In this document: one piece after another, positions 30,098 to 39,213 of the stretch
How positions within the stretch are numbered: position 1 is the first letter of the stretch
How the letters are laid out: each line of letters starts with the position of its first letter
DNA from: Yinghuangia elevatio
GTDB lineage: Bacteria; Actinomycetota; Actinomycetes; Streptomycetales; Streptomycetaceae
Direction of reading: 5' to 3'
DNA: 64,000 nucleotides
Assembly: GCF_040649515.1 (NCBI RefSeq)
Contig: NZ_JBEZFP010000012.1
Coordinates: 46,685 to 110,684 of the forward strand
Notes under the pieces: generated by a model
The model's database searches: none
What the model saw: only the letters and a program-made list of their open reading frames with translations
Told to the model about the DNA's origin: nothing
Position numbers and translations under genes: made by a program

Positions 30098-31333
30098 GTG
30101 TCCGACACGTCCCGCGCCCACGCCCTGGCCCTCGACGCCCGCGATCCGCTGGCCCCGCTGCGCAAGCGCTTCCGCCTCCCGGAGGGTGTCGTCTACCTCG
30201 ACGGCAACTCGCTGGGCGCGCTGCCCGACGACGTGCCGGGCGCCCTCGACGACGTGGTCCTGCGGCAGTGGGGCGTGGACCTGATCCGCTCGTGGAACGA
30301 CAACGACTGGTGGAACGCACCGACCCGGGTGGGCGCCGCGATCGCGCCGCTCATCGGTGCCGCCGAGGGCCAGGTCGTGTGCGGCGACTCGACGTCGGTG
30401 CAGTTGTTCAACGCCCTGGTCGCGGCCGTACGCCTGCGGCCGGGGCGCTCGGTGATCCTCACCGACCCCGACACGTTCCCGACCGACGGCTACCTCGCCG
30501 ACTCGGTGGCAAGGCTGTGCGGCGCGAGGGTACGGCGTGTGCCCGCCGGCGAGGCCGCCGCCGTCCTGGGCGGGGCGGAGGGTGCGGACGTCGCGGTGGC
30601 GGCGTACAACCACGTCGACTACCGCACCGGGGAACTGCGCGACCTCGCGGGAATCACGCGCGCGGCCCACGACGCCGGCGCGCTGGCGCTGTGGGACGTC
30701 TGCCACACCGCGGGCGCGGTGCCGATCGACGCGGACGCGCACGACCTGGACTTCGTGGTCGGCTGCACGTACAAGTACCTGTCCGGCGGTCCCGGCTCCC
30801 CTGCCTTCCTGTACGTCGCACGCCGCCTGCACGACGTCTTCGACCCCGCGCTCACCGGATGGCACGGCCACCAGGAGCCGTTCGCGATGGAGCCCGGCTA
30901 CCGGCCCGCCGACGGCATCGCGCGCGCCCGCATCGGCAGTCCCCCGATCCTCGGCATGCTCGCCCTGGAGTCCGCGATCGGCGTCTTCCGGGAGACCGGC
31001 ATGGCCGCGATCCGGGCCAAGAGCCTCGCGCTGACCGACCTGTTCATCGCGTGCGTCGACGAACTGGGCCTGGAGGTCGCCACCCCGCGCGAGCACGCCC
31101 GCCGCGGCAGCCAGGTCGCGGTACGGCACGACGAGGCGCACCCGATCATGGCGGCGCTCATCGAGCGGGGCGTGATCGGCGACGTACGGCCGCCCGACAT
31201 CCTGCGGTTCGGCTTCAACGCGCTGTACGTCTCCTACTCGGACGTCGTCGATGCCGCCGCCGCACTCGGCGACGTCCTGGCCTCCGGCAGCCACCGGGAC
31301 CCGCGCTTCGCGGTGCGCGCGACCGTCACCTGA
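30098..31333 (+). CDS. kynU: kynureninase
   Basis: 411 aa, GTG start. PLP-dependent hydrolysis of (3-hydroxy)kynurenine to (3-hydroxy)anthranilate plus alanine. Fold-type I marks: YLDGNSLGALP, CGDSTSVQLFN (phosphate contacts), YNHVDYRTGEL, ALWDVCHTAG (Asp with PLP nitrogen), and GCTYKYLSGGPGSPAF with the Schiff-base Lys. With the dioxygenase it gives Trp to anthranilate; no separate formamidase is seen. 186 bp after kynA, likely one operon under the AsnC regulator. Confidence 0.93.
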   Translation: MSDTSRAHALALDARDPLAPLRKRFRLPEGVVYLDGNSLGALPDDVPGALDDVVLRQWGVDLIRSWNDNDWWNAPTRVGAAIAPLIGAAEGQVVCGDSTSVQLFNALVAAVRLRPGRSVILTDPDTFPTDGYLADSVARLCGARVRRVPAGEAAAVLGGAEGADVAVAAYNHVDYRTGELRDLAGITRAAHDAGALALWDVCHTAGAVPIDADAHDLDFVVGCTYKYLSGGPGSPAFLYVARRLHDVFDPALTGWHGHQEPFAMEPGYRPADGIARARIGSPPILGMLALESAIGVFRETGMAAIRAKSLALTDLFIACVDELGLEVATPREHARRGSQVAVRHDEAHPIMAALIERGVIGDVRPPDILRFGFNALYVSYSDVVDAAAALGDVLASGSHRDPRFAVRATVT

Positions 31334-31344
31334 CCGAAGTACAC

Positions 31345-31560
31345 CGGCCGGACGCGTACGGAACCCACCGGACGCGTGCAGAACCCACCGGACGCGTGCA
31401 GAACCCACCGGATGCTTACAGAACCCGCCGGATGCGTACAGAACCCGCCGGATACGCACAGAAGCCGCGGGACGCGTAACAGAACCCGCGGGAAGCGTGC
31501 GGAGCCCGCCGGACGCATGCGGAAGCCCGCGGCGGCATAGCGGAGCCCGCGCGAAGCCGA
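31345..31560. repeat. imperfect tandem repeat array, about 19-20 bp unit, 9-10 copies
   Basis: Units such as CCGGACGCGTGCAGAACCCA, CCGGATGCGTACAGAACCCG repeat through the kynU 3' flank, drifting toward the right end (GGAAGCGTGCGGAGCCCGC). No spacers as in CRISPR. Begins 11 bp after the kynU stop. May act as a terminator substitute or be simple slippage. Confidence 0.75.
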
Positions 31561-31654
31561 CGGCGGTCCTCGGGCACGCCAGGAGGAGTGATGCCGGTCA
31601 CCCGCACGGACCGCGGGCGGTTCGGTCGCCCGAGTGGTGGTTAGTCTCGACAAT

Positions 31655-32692
31655 GTGAGCCAGGTGACTGAACCGGACAATCCCCGCACGGCGGGCCCGA
31701 AATCCGACGGGGACACCGATTGGGAGGGCGTCCGCCTCCACGTGGTCAGCGGGAAGGGCGGCACCGGCAAGACCTCTGTCGCCGCGGCGCTCGCGCTGGC
31801 CCTCGCCCACGACGGACGCCGGACCCTGCTCGTGGAGGTCGAGGGGCGGCAGGGCATCGCCCAGCTCTTCGAGACCGCCGAACTCCCCTACGAGGAACGC
31901 AAGATCGCGGTCGCCCCGGGCGGGGGCGAGGTGTACGCGCTCGCCATCGACCCCGAAGAGGCCCTGCTCGACTACCTCGACATGTTCTACCACCTGGGCC
32001 GCGCCGGTAAGGGCCTCAAGAAGCTGGGCGCTATCGACTTCGCGACCACCATCGCCCCCGGCCTGCGCGACGTGCTGCTGACCGGCAAGGCGTGCGAGTC
32101 GGTGCGCCGCCGGGCCAAGGGCGACCGCGGCCAATGGGCGTACGACGCGGTGGTCATGGACGCGCCCCCGACGGGCCGCATCAGCCGCTTCCTGAACGTC
32201 AACACCGAGGTGGCCGGGCTCGCCCGGTTCGGTCCGATCCATTCGCAGGCCGAGGCGGTCATGCGGGTGCTGCGTTCCCCCGAGACCGCGGTGCACCTGG
32301 TGACGCTGCTGGAGGAGATGCCGGTGCAGGAGACCGTGGACGGCGTCGCCGAACTGCGCGGCACCGGGCTTCCGGTCGGCGGGGTGGTGGTCAACATGGC
32401 CCGACCGCCGTTGCGCGCAGACGACGAGACCGACACCGGGCGCAGACTGGGCCCGGAGCTGCTGGACGCGGGGCTGCGGGCGGCGGGCGTACGTCCCACC
32501 AAGGCCCTCGTGGCGGCGCTGCTGGACGAGGCGGACGAGCACGCGAGCCGGATCGCGCTGGAGACCGAGGAGCGGCGTACCGTCCGCGGCCTCGGGCTGC
32601 CGGTGTACGAACTGCCGCTGCTCCCCGACGGAGTCGACCTGGGCGGCCTGTACCGCCTGGCCGACGCACTGCGCGAGCAGGGGGTGGCATGA
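31655..32692 (+). CDS. ArsA-like ATPase, first of a pair
   Basis: 345 aa from GTG 31655 (GTG 31634 also possible). Deviant Walker A KGGTGKTSVAAALALA, EVEGRQGIAQLFETAELPYE, switch II VVMDAPPTGRISRF. These are ArsA/GET3-type cytosolic ATPases. No arsenic genes are present, and the pair beside wblA is a conserved streptomycete arrangement in my memory, so an arsenite role is unlikely. Its stop overlaps the next start (ATGA); the two probably form a heterodimer. Confidence 0.88.
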   Translation: MSQVTEPDNPRTAGPKSDGDTDWEGVRLHVVSGKGGTGKTSVAAALALALAHDGRRTLLVEVEGRQGIAQLFETAELPYEERKIAVAPGGGEVYALAIDPEEALLDYLDMFYHLGRAGKGLKKLGAIDFATTIAPGLRDVLLTGKACESVRRRAKGDRGQWAYDAVVMDAPPTGRISRFLNVNTEVAGLARFGPIHSQAEAVMRVLRSPETAVHLVTLLEEMPVQETVDGVAELRGTGLPVGGVVVNMARPPLRADDETDTGRRLGPELLDAGLRAAGVRPTKALVAALLDEADEHASRIALETEERRTVRGLGLPVYELPLLPDGVDLGGLYRLADALREQGVA

Positions 32693-34182
32693 CTTCCGCG
32701 AGCAAGGGCTCCGCGCGGGGCACCCGGTCCGCGAGCCAGTCCGGAGGCCGGTCCACAACCCGCTCGACTACCCGCCCCACTACCCGCTCCACGAGCCGCT
32801 CCGCGAGCCCGGCCGCGACCCGGGCGGCCGCCCGCACCCGCACGCTGGAGATCGACCCGCTGATCGACGACCCGGCCACGCGCATCGTCGTGTGCTGCGG
32901 CTCGGGCGGCGTCGGCAAGACCACGACCGCCGCGGCGCTCGCCCTGCGTGCCGCGGAACGCGGGCGCGACGTCGTCGTACTGACCATCGACCCGGCACGT
33001 CGGCTCGCGCAGTCGATGGGGCTGACCGAACTCGACAACACGCCGCGGCAGGTGGCCGGAGTCGACGAGACCAAGGGCGGCAGCCTGCACGCGATGATGC
33101 TCGACATGAAGCGCACGTTCGACGAGATCGTCGAACAGCACGCGGACGGCGAGCGCGCCCGGCAGATCCTGGAGAACCCCTTCTACCAGTCGCTGTCGTC
33201 GAGCTTCGCCGGTACGCAGGAGTACATGGCGATGGAGAAGCTGGGCCAGCTCCACGCCGGGGGCACGTGGGACCTCATCGTCGTCGACACCCCGCCGAGC
33301 CGTTCCGCCCTCGACTTCCTGGACGCTCCCCAGCGGCTCGGATCGTTCCTCGACGGGCGCCTCATCCGCATACTGTCCGCGCCGGCGAAGGTCGGCGGGC
33401 GGGGTGCGCTCAAGTTCCTGTCGGCCGGGATGGGCCTCATGACGGGTGCGCTCAGCAAGGTCGTCGGGACGCATCTGCTCACCGACATCCAGACCTTCGT
33501 GGCCGCGCTCGACACGACGTTCGGGGGCTTCCGCAAGCGTGCGGACGCCACGTACAAGCTGCTGCAGGCGCACGGCACGGCGTTCCTGGTGGTGGCGGCG
33601 CCGGAGAAGGACGCGCTGCGCGAGGCCGCGTACTTCGTCGAACGGCTGGACGCCGAGGCCATGCCGCTCGCGGGGCTGGTGCTCAACCGCGTGCACGAAA
33701 CCGCGGCGGGCCAACTGTCCGCGGAGCGCAGCGCGGCCGCGGCCGAAACGCTGCTGGAAGAAGCCCTGGAGCTGGACGCGGACCCGGACGCGGACGTGGA
33801 CGTGGATCCGGACCTGGACCCGGACGCGGATCCCGACCTGGCCCCGGACGACAGTGCGCCCGAAGACACGGACACCGATACCCACACCGATCCGGACACC
33901 GACTCGGACATCGCCCCCGACGCCGACTCGGGCGACCCCGCGGCCTCGGGCGGGCATGTGAGTGAGCCCGGCGCGGACGGGCCGTCGGCGGAGGACCTTC
34001 GGCTGGTCGCCGGGCTGCTCACCTTGCACGCGGAACGGCTGCGGATGATCGGGCGCGAGGAGCGCGTACGGACGCGCTTCACGTCGATCCACCCGGACGT
34101 CCCCCTGGTCGAGGTACCCGCGCTGCCGGGCGACGTCCACGACCTCGACGGGCTGCGGACGATCGGCCGCCACCTGGGCTGA
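32689..34182 (+). CDS. ArsA-like ATPase, second of the pair, with acidic insert
   Basis: 497 aa from ATG 32689. The ATPase core begins near residue 48: VVCCGSGGVGKTTTAAALALR (Walker A), TIDPARRLAQSMGL, VVDTPPSRSALDFL. Two low-complexity additions are unusual: an N-terminal Ser/Thr/Arg stretch with RSTTR-type repeats (residues about 15-45), and an Asp/Pro/Thr-rich insert at about 363-420 (DADPDADVDVDPDLDPDADP ...) between the core and the C-terminal helix bundle. Co-translated with the first ATPase. Confidence 0.88.
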   Translation: MTSASKGSARGTRSASQSGGRSTTRSTTRPTTRSTSRSASPAATRAAARTRTLEIDPLIDDPATRIVVCCGSGGVGKTTTAAALALRAAERGRDVVVLTIDPARRLAQSMGLTELDNTPRQVAGVDETKGGSLHAMMLDMKRTFDEIVEQHADGERARQILENPFYQSLSSSFAGTQEYMAMEKLGQLHAGGTWDLIVVDTPPSRSALDFLDAPQRLGSFLDGRLIRILSAPAKVGGRGALKFLSAGMGLMTGALSKVVGTHLLTDIQTFVAALDTTFGGFRKRADATYKLLQAHGTAFLVVAAPEKDALREAAYFVERLDAEAMPLAGLVLNRVHETAAGQLSAERSAAAAETLLEEALELDADPDADVDVDPDLDPDADPDLAPDDSAPEDTDTDTHTDPDTDSDIAPDADSGDPAASGGHVSEPGADGPSAEDLRLVAGLLTLHAERLRMIGREERVRTRFTSIHPDVPLVEVPALPGDVHDLDGLRTIGRHLG

Positions 34183-34461
34183 CCCGCGTGCGCGCCGGCG
34201 GCCGTACGCTCCGACAGCGTGCCGGGCGCCGCCCCTGACAGGCCGCGCCCCGCGAAGTCCCGGGTGGATGGCGGGTGTCCGGCGCGCGGATGCCTGGCGC
34301 GGCACCCGGGTCCCCGAGCCGGGGCCTGACTCCCGGGCCCGTGGACCATGAGTGCGCGTCGGACGCCTGCGCGTCGGTGGTGGTGCCTCGTTGTGGTGCG
34401 TCGTAGTGGTGCGTCGTGGTCGTGCGTGGTGGTGATGGTGCGTGGTGCTGAAGTGCGCCCG
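34183..34461. other. convergent intergenic region with GTGGTGCGT-type repeats
   Basis: Between the second ATPase and wblA (converging). 34373-34450 is a loose repeat of GTGGTG/GTGCGTCGT words. No gene or clear terminator hairpin seen. Confidence 0.45.
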
Positions 34462-34785
34462 TCAGCCTGCCGCGCGCAACCCCAAGTTGTCGTAGTCGGC
34501 GTGGATGTCCCGCTCGTACTCCTCGCGGGCCGTTTCCAAGAGCCTGCGCCAAGACGTGACCGTCGGCCTGCGGCGCAGCAGAGCACGGCGTTCCCGCTCG
34601 GTCATCCCTCCCCAGACACCGAACTCGACCCGATTGTCGAGGGCGTCGGCCAGGCATTCGGTACGCACCGGACATCCGGTGCATACGGCCTTTGCGCGAT
34701 TCTGGGCCGCCCCCTGCACGAACAGCTCATCCGGATCGCTGGCGCGGCACGCTGCCAGTGCGTTCCAGTCGGTAACCCAGCTCAT
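34462..34785 (-). CDS. wblA: WhiB-family regulator WblA
   Basis: 107 aa from ATG 34785, preceded by GAGGA. Four cysteines for the iron-sulfur cluster: AACRASDPDEL, then VCTGCPVRTEC (C-x2-C-x5-C), followed by the invariant FGVWGGMTERERRALLRRRP. The tail TVTSWRRLLETAREEYERDI is characteristic of WblA, which in Streptomyces represses antibiotic production and is needed for sporulation. Flanked by the ArsA-like pair and the PBP gene, the conserved wblA setting. Confidence 0.92.
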   Translation of the reverse strand: MSWVTDWNALAACRASDPDELFVQGAAQNRAKAVCTGCPVRTECLADALDNRVEFGVWGGMTERERRALLRRRPTVTSWRRLLETAREEYERDIHADYDNLGLRAAG

Positions 34786-35141
34786 GCTGGTGCCGTCCTC
34801 TCCCGATTCGAGGCTCCCCCTACGGCGGCAACGGGGAAATCCCGTTGCCAAGCAGGACGCTACGAAAAGACAGGCGCGCGCAACAGCCCCTACTGGGCGG
34901 TCATGAATGACCCGGACGGACTATGCGCAAATATGGGCCCACCCGTCCGGGTGAAAACTCTTGCGCGACCAGGGGCTATGGCCCGTAGTCCCCCGCCGGG
35001 GGGCCGCCGGGTAGGTCCCGCCTTCACCCGAATTCACTCGAAAGGGTGAACGAGGTACGGGGAGCTGTCCCCCGGCTGCTGTTACAGACTAGGCGAAGTC
35101 CCTCCGACTTGCGGGCGGTTTCGCCACGTAGTCTTTCCCGC
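34786..35141. promoter_or_regulatory. divergent promoter region wblA / PBP
   Basis: No ORF with support. AT-richer stretches around 34900-34960 fit promoters for wblA and the PBP gene; no specific motif could be assigned. Confidence 0.45.
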
Positions 35142-37466
35142 ATGGCCCGTACCCCCTCCGGCAGGACCCGCCCCGGCGCACCGGGTCGAGGTCCCACGCG
35201 CCCGCGGTCGTTCATAGGATTCACCGGCCGCCTCACGGCCTTCATCGGCGCCAGCATCCTGGCCGGCGCCCTCGTCGCGGGCATCGCGCTGCCCATCGTC
35301 GGCGGACTCGGTCTGACCGCGAAGGCCGGCGCGGAGAACTTCGACGACTTCCCCGACGAGTTGGAGGCGCCGTTCCTGGCCCAGCCGTCGACGATCTACG
35401 ACGCCGCGGGCAACCAGCTCGCCACCGTCTACGACCGTTACCGCATCCTCGTCGGCATCAACGACGTCGCGCCGCTCATGCGCAAGGCGATCGTGGCCAT
35501 CGAGGACTCGCGGTTCTACGAGCACGGGCCGATCGACCTCAAGGGCACGCTGCGCGCCCTCGTCAAGAACCAGTCCGGCGGCGAGGTCCAGGGCGGCTCC
35601 AGCCTGACCCAGCAGTACGTCAAGAACATCTTCGTCGAGCTGGCCGGCGACGACCAGGCCAAGGTCGCGGACGCCACGAAGCAGGAGCTCTCCCGCAAGA
35701 TCAAGGAGCTCAAGTACGCCATCGGGATGGAGCAGCGCTTCACCAAGGACCAGATCCTGGAGCGCTACCTCAACATCATCCCGTTCGGCCAGCGCGCCTT
35801 CGGCGTCGAGGCCGCCGCCTTCCGCTACTTCGGCGTCAAGGCCCGCGACCTGACGCTGCCTCAGGCGGCCCTGCTCGCCGGCGTCGTGAACGCGCCGACC
35901 AAGTACGACCCGATCGCGCAGCCCGAGGCCGCCAAGACGCGCCGCAACATCGTGCTCCAGCGCATGGCCGAGGTCGGCGCGGTCCCGCAGGTCGAGGCGG
36001 ACCAGGCCAAGCTCACCGAGCTGAACCTGAACGTGCAGACGCTGGAGAACGGCTGCATGGTCGCCAACAAGTTCAACGGGTCGGCGTTCTTCTGCGACTA
36101 CGTGCGCAACGTCATGAAGAACGACCCCGTGTTCGGCAAGACGAAGGAAGAGCGCGACGCCCTGTGGCGGGCGGGCGGGCTGCGCATCAAGACGACGCTC
36201 GACCCGAAGATGCAGGAGGCGGCGTACAAGGCGGCCACCGAAGGCGTGCTCCAGCAGGAGGAGGTCGCCGACGCGGTCGTGATGGTCGAGCCGGGGACCG
36301 GCAAGATCAAGGCGATGGCGCAGAGCCGGCCGTACGGCTTCGAGGACGTCAAGAACGAGACCGTCATCAACTTCTCCGTGGAGAAGGCGCTGGGCGGCTC
36401 GGCGTTCGGCTTCCAGCCGGGATCGACGTTCAAGGCCATAACGGCCGCGGCGGCGCTGGAGGCCGGGTTCTCGCCGGGTCAGACGTACACGACCGACTCG
36501 TACATCATCAAGTACGACAAGGAGAAGTTCACCAACTGCGAGAACCAGCCCCTGTACGCGGAGTCGTGGACGGGCAAGGACATCAAGGGCGGAGGTCTGA
36601 AGAACGAGTCGAAGAGCGAGTTCGGCACGTACGACATGCAGACCGCGCTCCAGTTCTCGATCAACACCTACTTCGTGATGCTGTCGAAGGAAGTCGGCCT
36701 CTGCCAGGTCGCCACCCTCGCCGCGAGCATGGGCATCACCCAGGGCAACGGCAAGCCGCTCGACCAGCTCCCCGGCCTGACCCTGGGCACCAACACCGTC
36801 ACCCCGCTGATGATGGCCAACGCGTACGCGACCTTCGCCGCCCGCGGCAAGTACTGCGAGCCGCGCGCCATCACCGAGGTCACCCGCCTCGACGGCACCA
36901 AGCTGCCGATCCCGGCGGTCGACGGCAGCAACTGCCGCCAGGTGATGAAGGCCGAGAACGCCGACGTCATCAACTTCCTGCTCAACGGCGTGACCGAGCG
37001 CGGTACCGGTAAGCAGGCGAACATCTCGCGCGAGGCGGCCGGCAAGACCGGTACCACGGACGAGAAGAAGAACGCCTGGTTCGTCGGCTACACGCCGCAG
37101 CTGTCCACGGCGGTCTGGGTCGGCGGTCCGAAGACGCAGAAGACCATGGAGCCGTCCGGCGGCATCATGATCGGCGGCAAGCGCGTCACCCAGGTCTTCG
37201 GTGGCTCGGTCCCGGCCCCGATCTGGCAGAAGGCGATGACCAAGGCCCTGGCCGGCCAGCAGGAGCTGAGGTTCACCCCGCCGGCCGCCGGCGTCATCCC
37301 GCCGCCCGCGCCGCAGCACGCGCCGAAGCCCGAGGACAAGCCGGACGACGACCAGAACAAGCCCGACCCGAGCCGACCCGGCACGCCCACCAATCCCGGA
37401 ACACCGGGCATTCCGGGGATCCCGGGATTCCCGGGTACGACGAGGCCGCCGGGCAACGACCGCTGA
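35142..37466 (+). CDS. bifunctional class A penicillin-binding protein
   Basis: 774 aa from ATG 35142 (GTG 35046 would add 32 residues lacking the usual character). A short basic cytosolic tail, one transmembrane helix (about 31-52), GT51 glycosyltransferase (AIEDSRFYEHGPIDL, GGSSLTQQYVKN, RKIKELKYA) and transpeptidase with SxxK in GSTFKAI, SxN in SINTYF and KTGTT. Polymerises and cross-links peptidoglycan. The C-terminus carries a Pro/Asp-rich linker and a collagen-like PGTPGIPGIPGFPGTT tail. Adjacent to wblA. Confidence 0.93.
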   Translation: MARTPSGRTRPGAPGRGPTRPRSFIGFTGRLTAFIGASILAGALVAGIALPIVGGLGLTAKAGAENFDDFPDELEAPFLAQPSTIYDAAGNQLATVYDRYRILVGINDVAPLMRKAIVAIEDSRFYEHGPIDLKGTLRALVKNQSGGEVQGGSSLTQQYVKNIFVELAGDDQAKVADATKQELSRKIKELKYAIGMEQRFTKDQILERYLNIIPFGQRAFGVEAAAFRYFGVKARDLTLPQAALLAGVVNAPTKYDPIAQPEAAKTRRNIVLQRMAEVGAVPQVEADQAKLTELNLNVQTLENGCMVANKFNGSAFFCDYVRNVMKNDPVFGKTKEERDALWRAGGLRIKTTLDPKMQEAAYKAATEGVLQQEEVADAVVMVEPGTGKIKAMAQSRPYGFEDVKNETVINFSVEKALGGSAFGFQPGSTFKAITAAAALEAGFSPGQTYTTDSYIIKYDKEKFTNCENQPLYAESWTGKDIKGGGLKNESKSEFGTYDMQTALQFSINTYFVMLSKEVGLCQVATLAASMGITQGNGKPLDQLPGLTLGTNTVTPLMMANAYATFAARGKYCEPRAITEVTRLDGTKLPIPAVDGSNCRQVMKAENADVINFLLNGVTERGTGKQANISREAAGKTGTTDEKKNAWFVGYTPQLSTAVWVGGPKTQKTMEPSGGIMIGGKRVTQVFGGSVPAPIWQKAMTKALAGQQELRFTPPAAGVIPPPAPQHAPKPEDKPDDDQNKPDPSRPGTPTNPGTPGIPGIPGFPGTTRPPGNDR

Positions 37467-37499
37467 TCCCGTCTGATCCCGTCTGATCTCTTCCCGGAC

Positions 37500-37543
37500 A
37501 ACGTGTGAGGCCCGCCCCGATCCCGGGGCGGGCCTCACACGTT
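37500..37543. terminator. bidirectional terminator
   Basis: A 20-bp perfect stem (AACGTGTGAGGCCCGCCCCG and its complement) with loop ATCC, between the convergent PBP and YqeY-like genes. Confidence 0.85.
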
Positions 37544-37557
37544 CCTGTCCCCCGCTG

Positions 37558-38013
37558 TCAGCTCCCCAGCTGGCTCTTGATCTCCGCCGCGATGCGCCCG
37601 CCCTCGGCGCGGTCCCCGACCTTGGGCCGGACCACCTTCATGACCTGGCCCATCGCGGACGGCCCCGAGGCACCCGTCTCCGCGATCGCCGCCGCCACGA
37701 TGCCCTTCAGCTCCGCGTCGTCGAGCTGCTTGGGCAGGTACTCGGCAAGGATCTCGCCCTCGGCACGCTCCCGGGCCGCCGACTCGGCGCGACCGCCGAG
37801 CTCGAACGCCTCGGCGGCCTCGCGGCGCTTCTTGGCCTCGCGTACCACGATCTTCAGCACCTCGGCGTCGGAGAGCTCCCGCGCCTCCTTGCCCGCGACC
37901 TCCTCGTTGGTCACCGCGGTCAGCGTGAGGCGCAGCGTCGAGGAACGCAGCTCGTCACGTGCGCGAATGGCCTCGGTCAGGTCGGTCTGGAGGCGGCTCT
38001 TGAAGGTACCCAT
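37558..38013 (-). CDS. GatB/YqeY domain protein
   Basis: 151 aa from ATG 38013. Entirely YqeY-like: LKSRLQTDLTEAIRARDELRSSTLR at the start (here KSRLQTDLTEAIRARDE), KKRREAAEAF, EILAEYLPKQLDDAEL, and GQVMKVVRPKVGDRAEGGRI at the end, the tRNA-binding region shared with GatB. Exact role unsettled in bacteria. Confidence 0.88.
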   Translation of the reverse strand: MGTFKSRLQTDLTEAIRARDELRSSTLRLTLTAVTNEEVAGKEARELSDAEVLKIVVREAKKRREAAEAFELGGRAESAARERAEGEILAEYLPKQLDDAELKGIVAAAIAETGASGPSAMGQVMKVVRPKVGDRAEGGRIAAEIKSQLGS

Positions 38014-38115
38014 GCCCCCAGTGTCGCAGCCGCCCCGCGCGCGCCCCCACCCAATTAGCCACCCGTTACGCCTCACAGACCAGCGGCTCCCCGCCCGAGC
38101 CCGACCTCTGGAACC

Positions 38116-39021
38116 ATGGGAAGAATGCGAACGAAGTTTGCGCTTCCACTGGGGATCGCCGCCACGGGTGCCGCCTGCCTGACCTATGCCGCCGCCTACG
38201 AGGCCCGATCGTTCCGGCTCCGGCGCGTCGAGGTCCCAGTCCTGCCCCGCGGCACACGCCCGCTCCGGGTGCTCCAGGTGTCCGACATCCACATGGTGTG
38301 CGGCCAGCGCAAGAAGCAGGACTGGCTGCGCCGACTGGCCGCCCTGAAGCCGGACTTCGTCCTCAACACCGGCGACAACCTCTCCGACCCCGAGGCCGTG
38401 CCCGAGACCCTCGACGCCCTCGCCCCCCTCCTCGCCCTCCCCGGCGCGTACGTCTTCGGCTCCAACGACTACTTCGCCCCCCGCCCCAAGGACCCCACCA
38501 GCTACCTCCGCCGCGACGACGGCACCCGCCGCTTCAGCGTCGAGAACCCCTGGACCGAACTGCGCGACGGCTTCGACGGCGCCGGCTGGGAGAACCTCAA
38601 CAACGCGCGGGGCCGCCTCAAGCTGGAAGGCCTCGAACTCGAACTCGTGGGCCTCGACGACCCCCACATCGACCGCGACCGCTACGAACTCGTCGCCGGC
38701 GGCCCCGACCGCTCCGCACAACTCTCCCTCGCCGTCGTCCACGCGCCCTACCGCCGCGCCCTCGACGCCTTCACCGCCGAGGGCTACCCCCTCGTCATCG
38801 CCGGCCACACCCACGGCGGCCAGGTCTGCGTCCCCTTCTACGGCGCCCTCACCACCAACTGCGACCTCGACCGCAAGCGCGCCAAGGGCCTCTCCCGCTA
38901 CGACTCCGCCGGCAACGAGACCTACCTCCACGTCTCCGCCGGATGCGGAACCTCCCGCTACGCCCGCTTCCGCTTCGCCTGCCCCCCGGAGGCCACCCTC
39001 CTCACCCTCACCCCCGCCTGA
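38116..39021 (+). CDS. membrane-anchored metallophosphoesterase
   Basis: 301 aa. An N-terminal signal anchor (residues about 8-27) then calcineurin-type motifs: VLQVSDIHM (D-x-H), LNTGDNLSD (GDN), FGSNDYF (GND-like), and GHTHGGQVC (GHxH). Resembles YkuE/YaeI-type phosphodiesterases acting at the membrane, possibly on lipid-linked precursors. Position after the PBP gene fits an envelope role. Ends 72 bp before tRNA-Pro. Confidence 0.87.
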   Translation: MGRMRTKFALPLGIAATGAACLTYAAAYEARSFRLRRVEVPVLPRGTRPLRVLQVSDIHMVCGQRKKQDWLRRLAALKPDFVLNTGDNLSDPEAVPETLDALAPLLALPGAYVFGSNDYFAPRPKDPTSYLRRDDGTRRFSVENPWTELRDGFDGAGWENLNNARGRLKLEGLELELVGLDDPHIDRDRYELVAGGPDRSAQLSLAVVHAPYRRALDAFTAEGYPLVIAGHTHGGQVCVPFYGALTTNCDLDRKRAKGLSRYDSAGNETYLHVSAGCGTSRYARFRFACPPEATLLTLTPA

Positions 39022-39093
39022 CCTGCACCTTCTCCCCCACCAAAACCGGATTTCGCCTGGGCCCACCCGTCCGCTAAGCTAAACGCGCATCAA

Positions 39094-39167
<74 letters not shown>

Positions 39168-39178
39168 CGCTGATGTAC

Positions 39179-39213
39179 CAGAGGCCCTTCCGGATCTTCC
39201 GGAAGGGCCTCTG
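39179..39213 (+). terminator. terminator after tRNA-Pro
   Basis: CAGAGGCCCTTCCGG and its complement, a 15-bp perfect stem with loop ATCTT, 11 bp past the tRNA. Confidence 0.85.

Noticed and set aside
31345..31560. CRISPR array
   Set aside because: Units are contiguous, imperfect and have no unique spacers or cas genes.
31655..34182. arsenic resistance operon
   Set aside because: ArsA-like ATPases alone; no arsB, arsC, arsD or ArsR, and the wblA neighbourhood fits the conserved non-arsenic pair.
35082..37538. 818-codon ORF antisense to the PBP
   Set aside because: Same GC artefact; the PBP motifs decide the strand.
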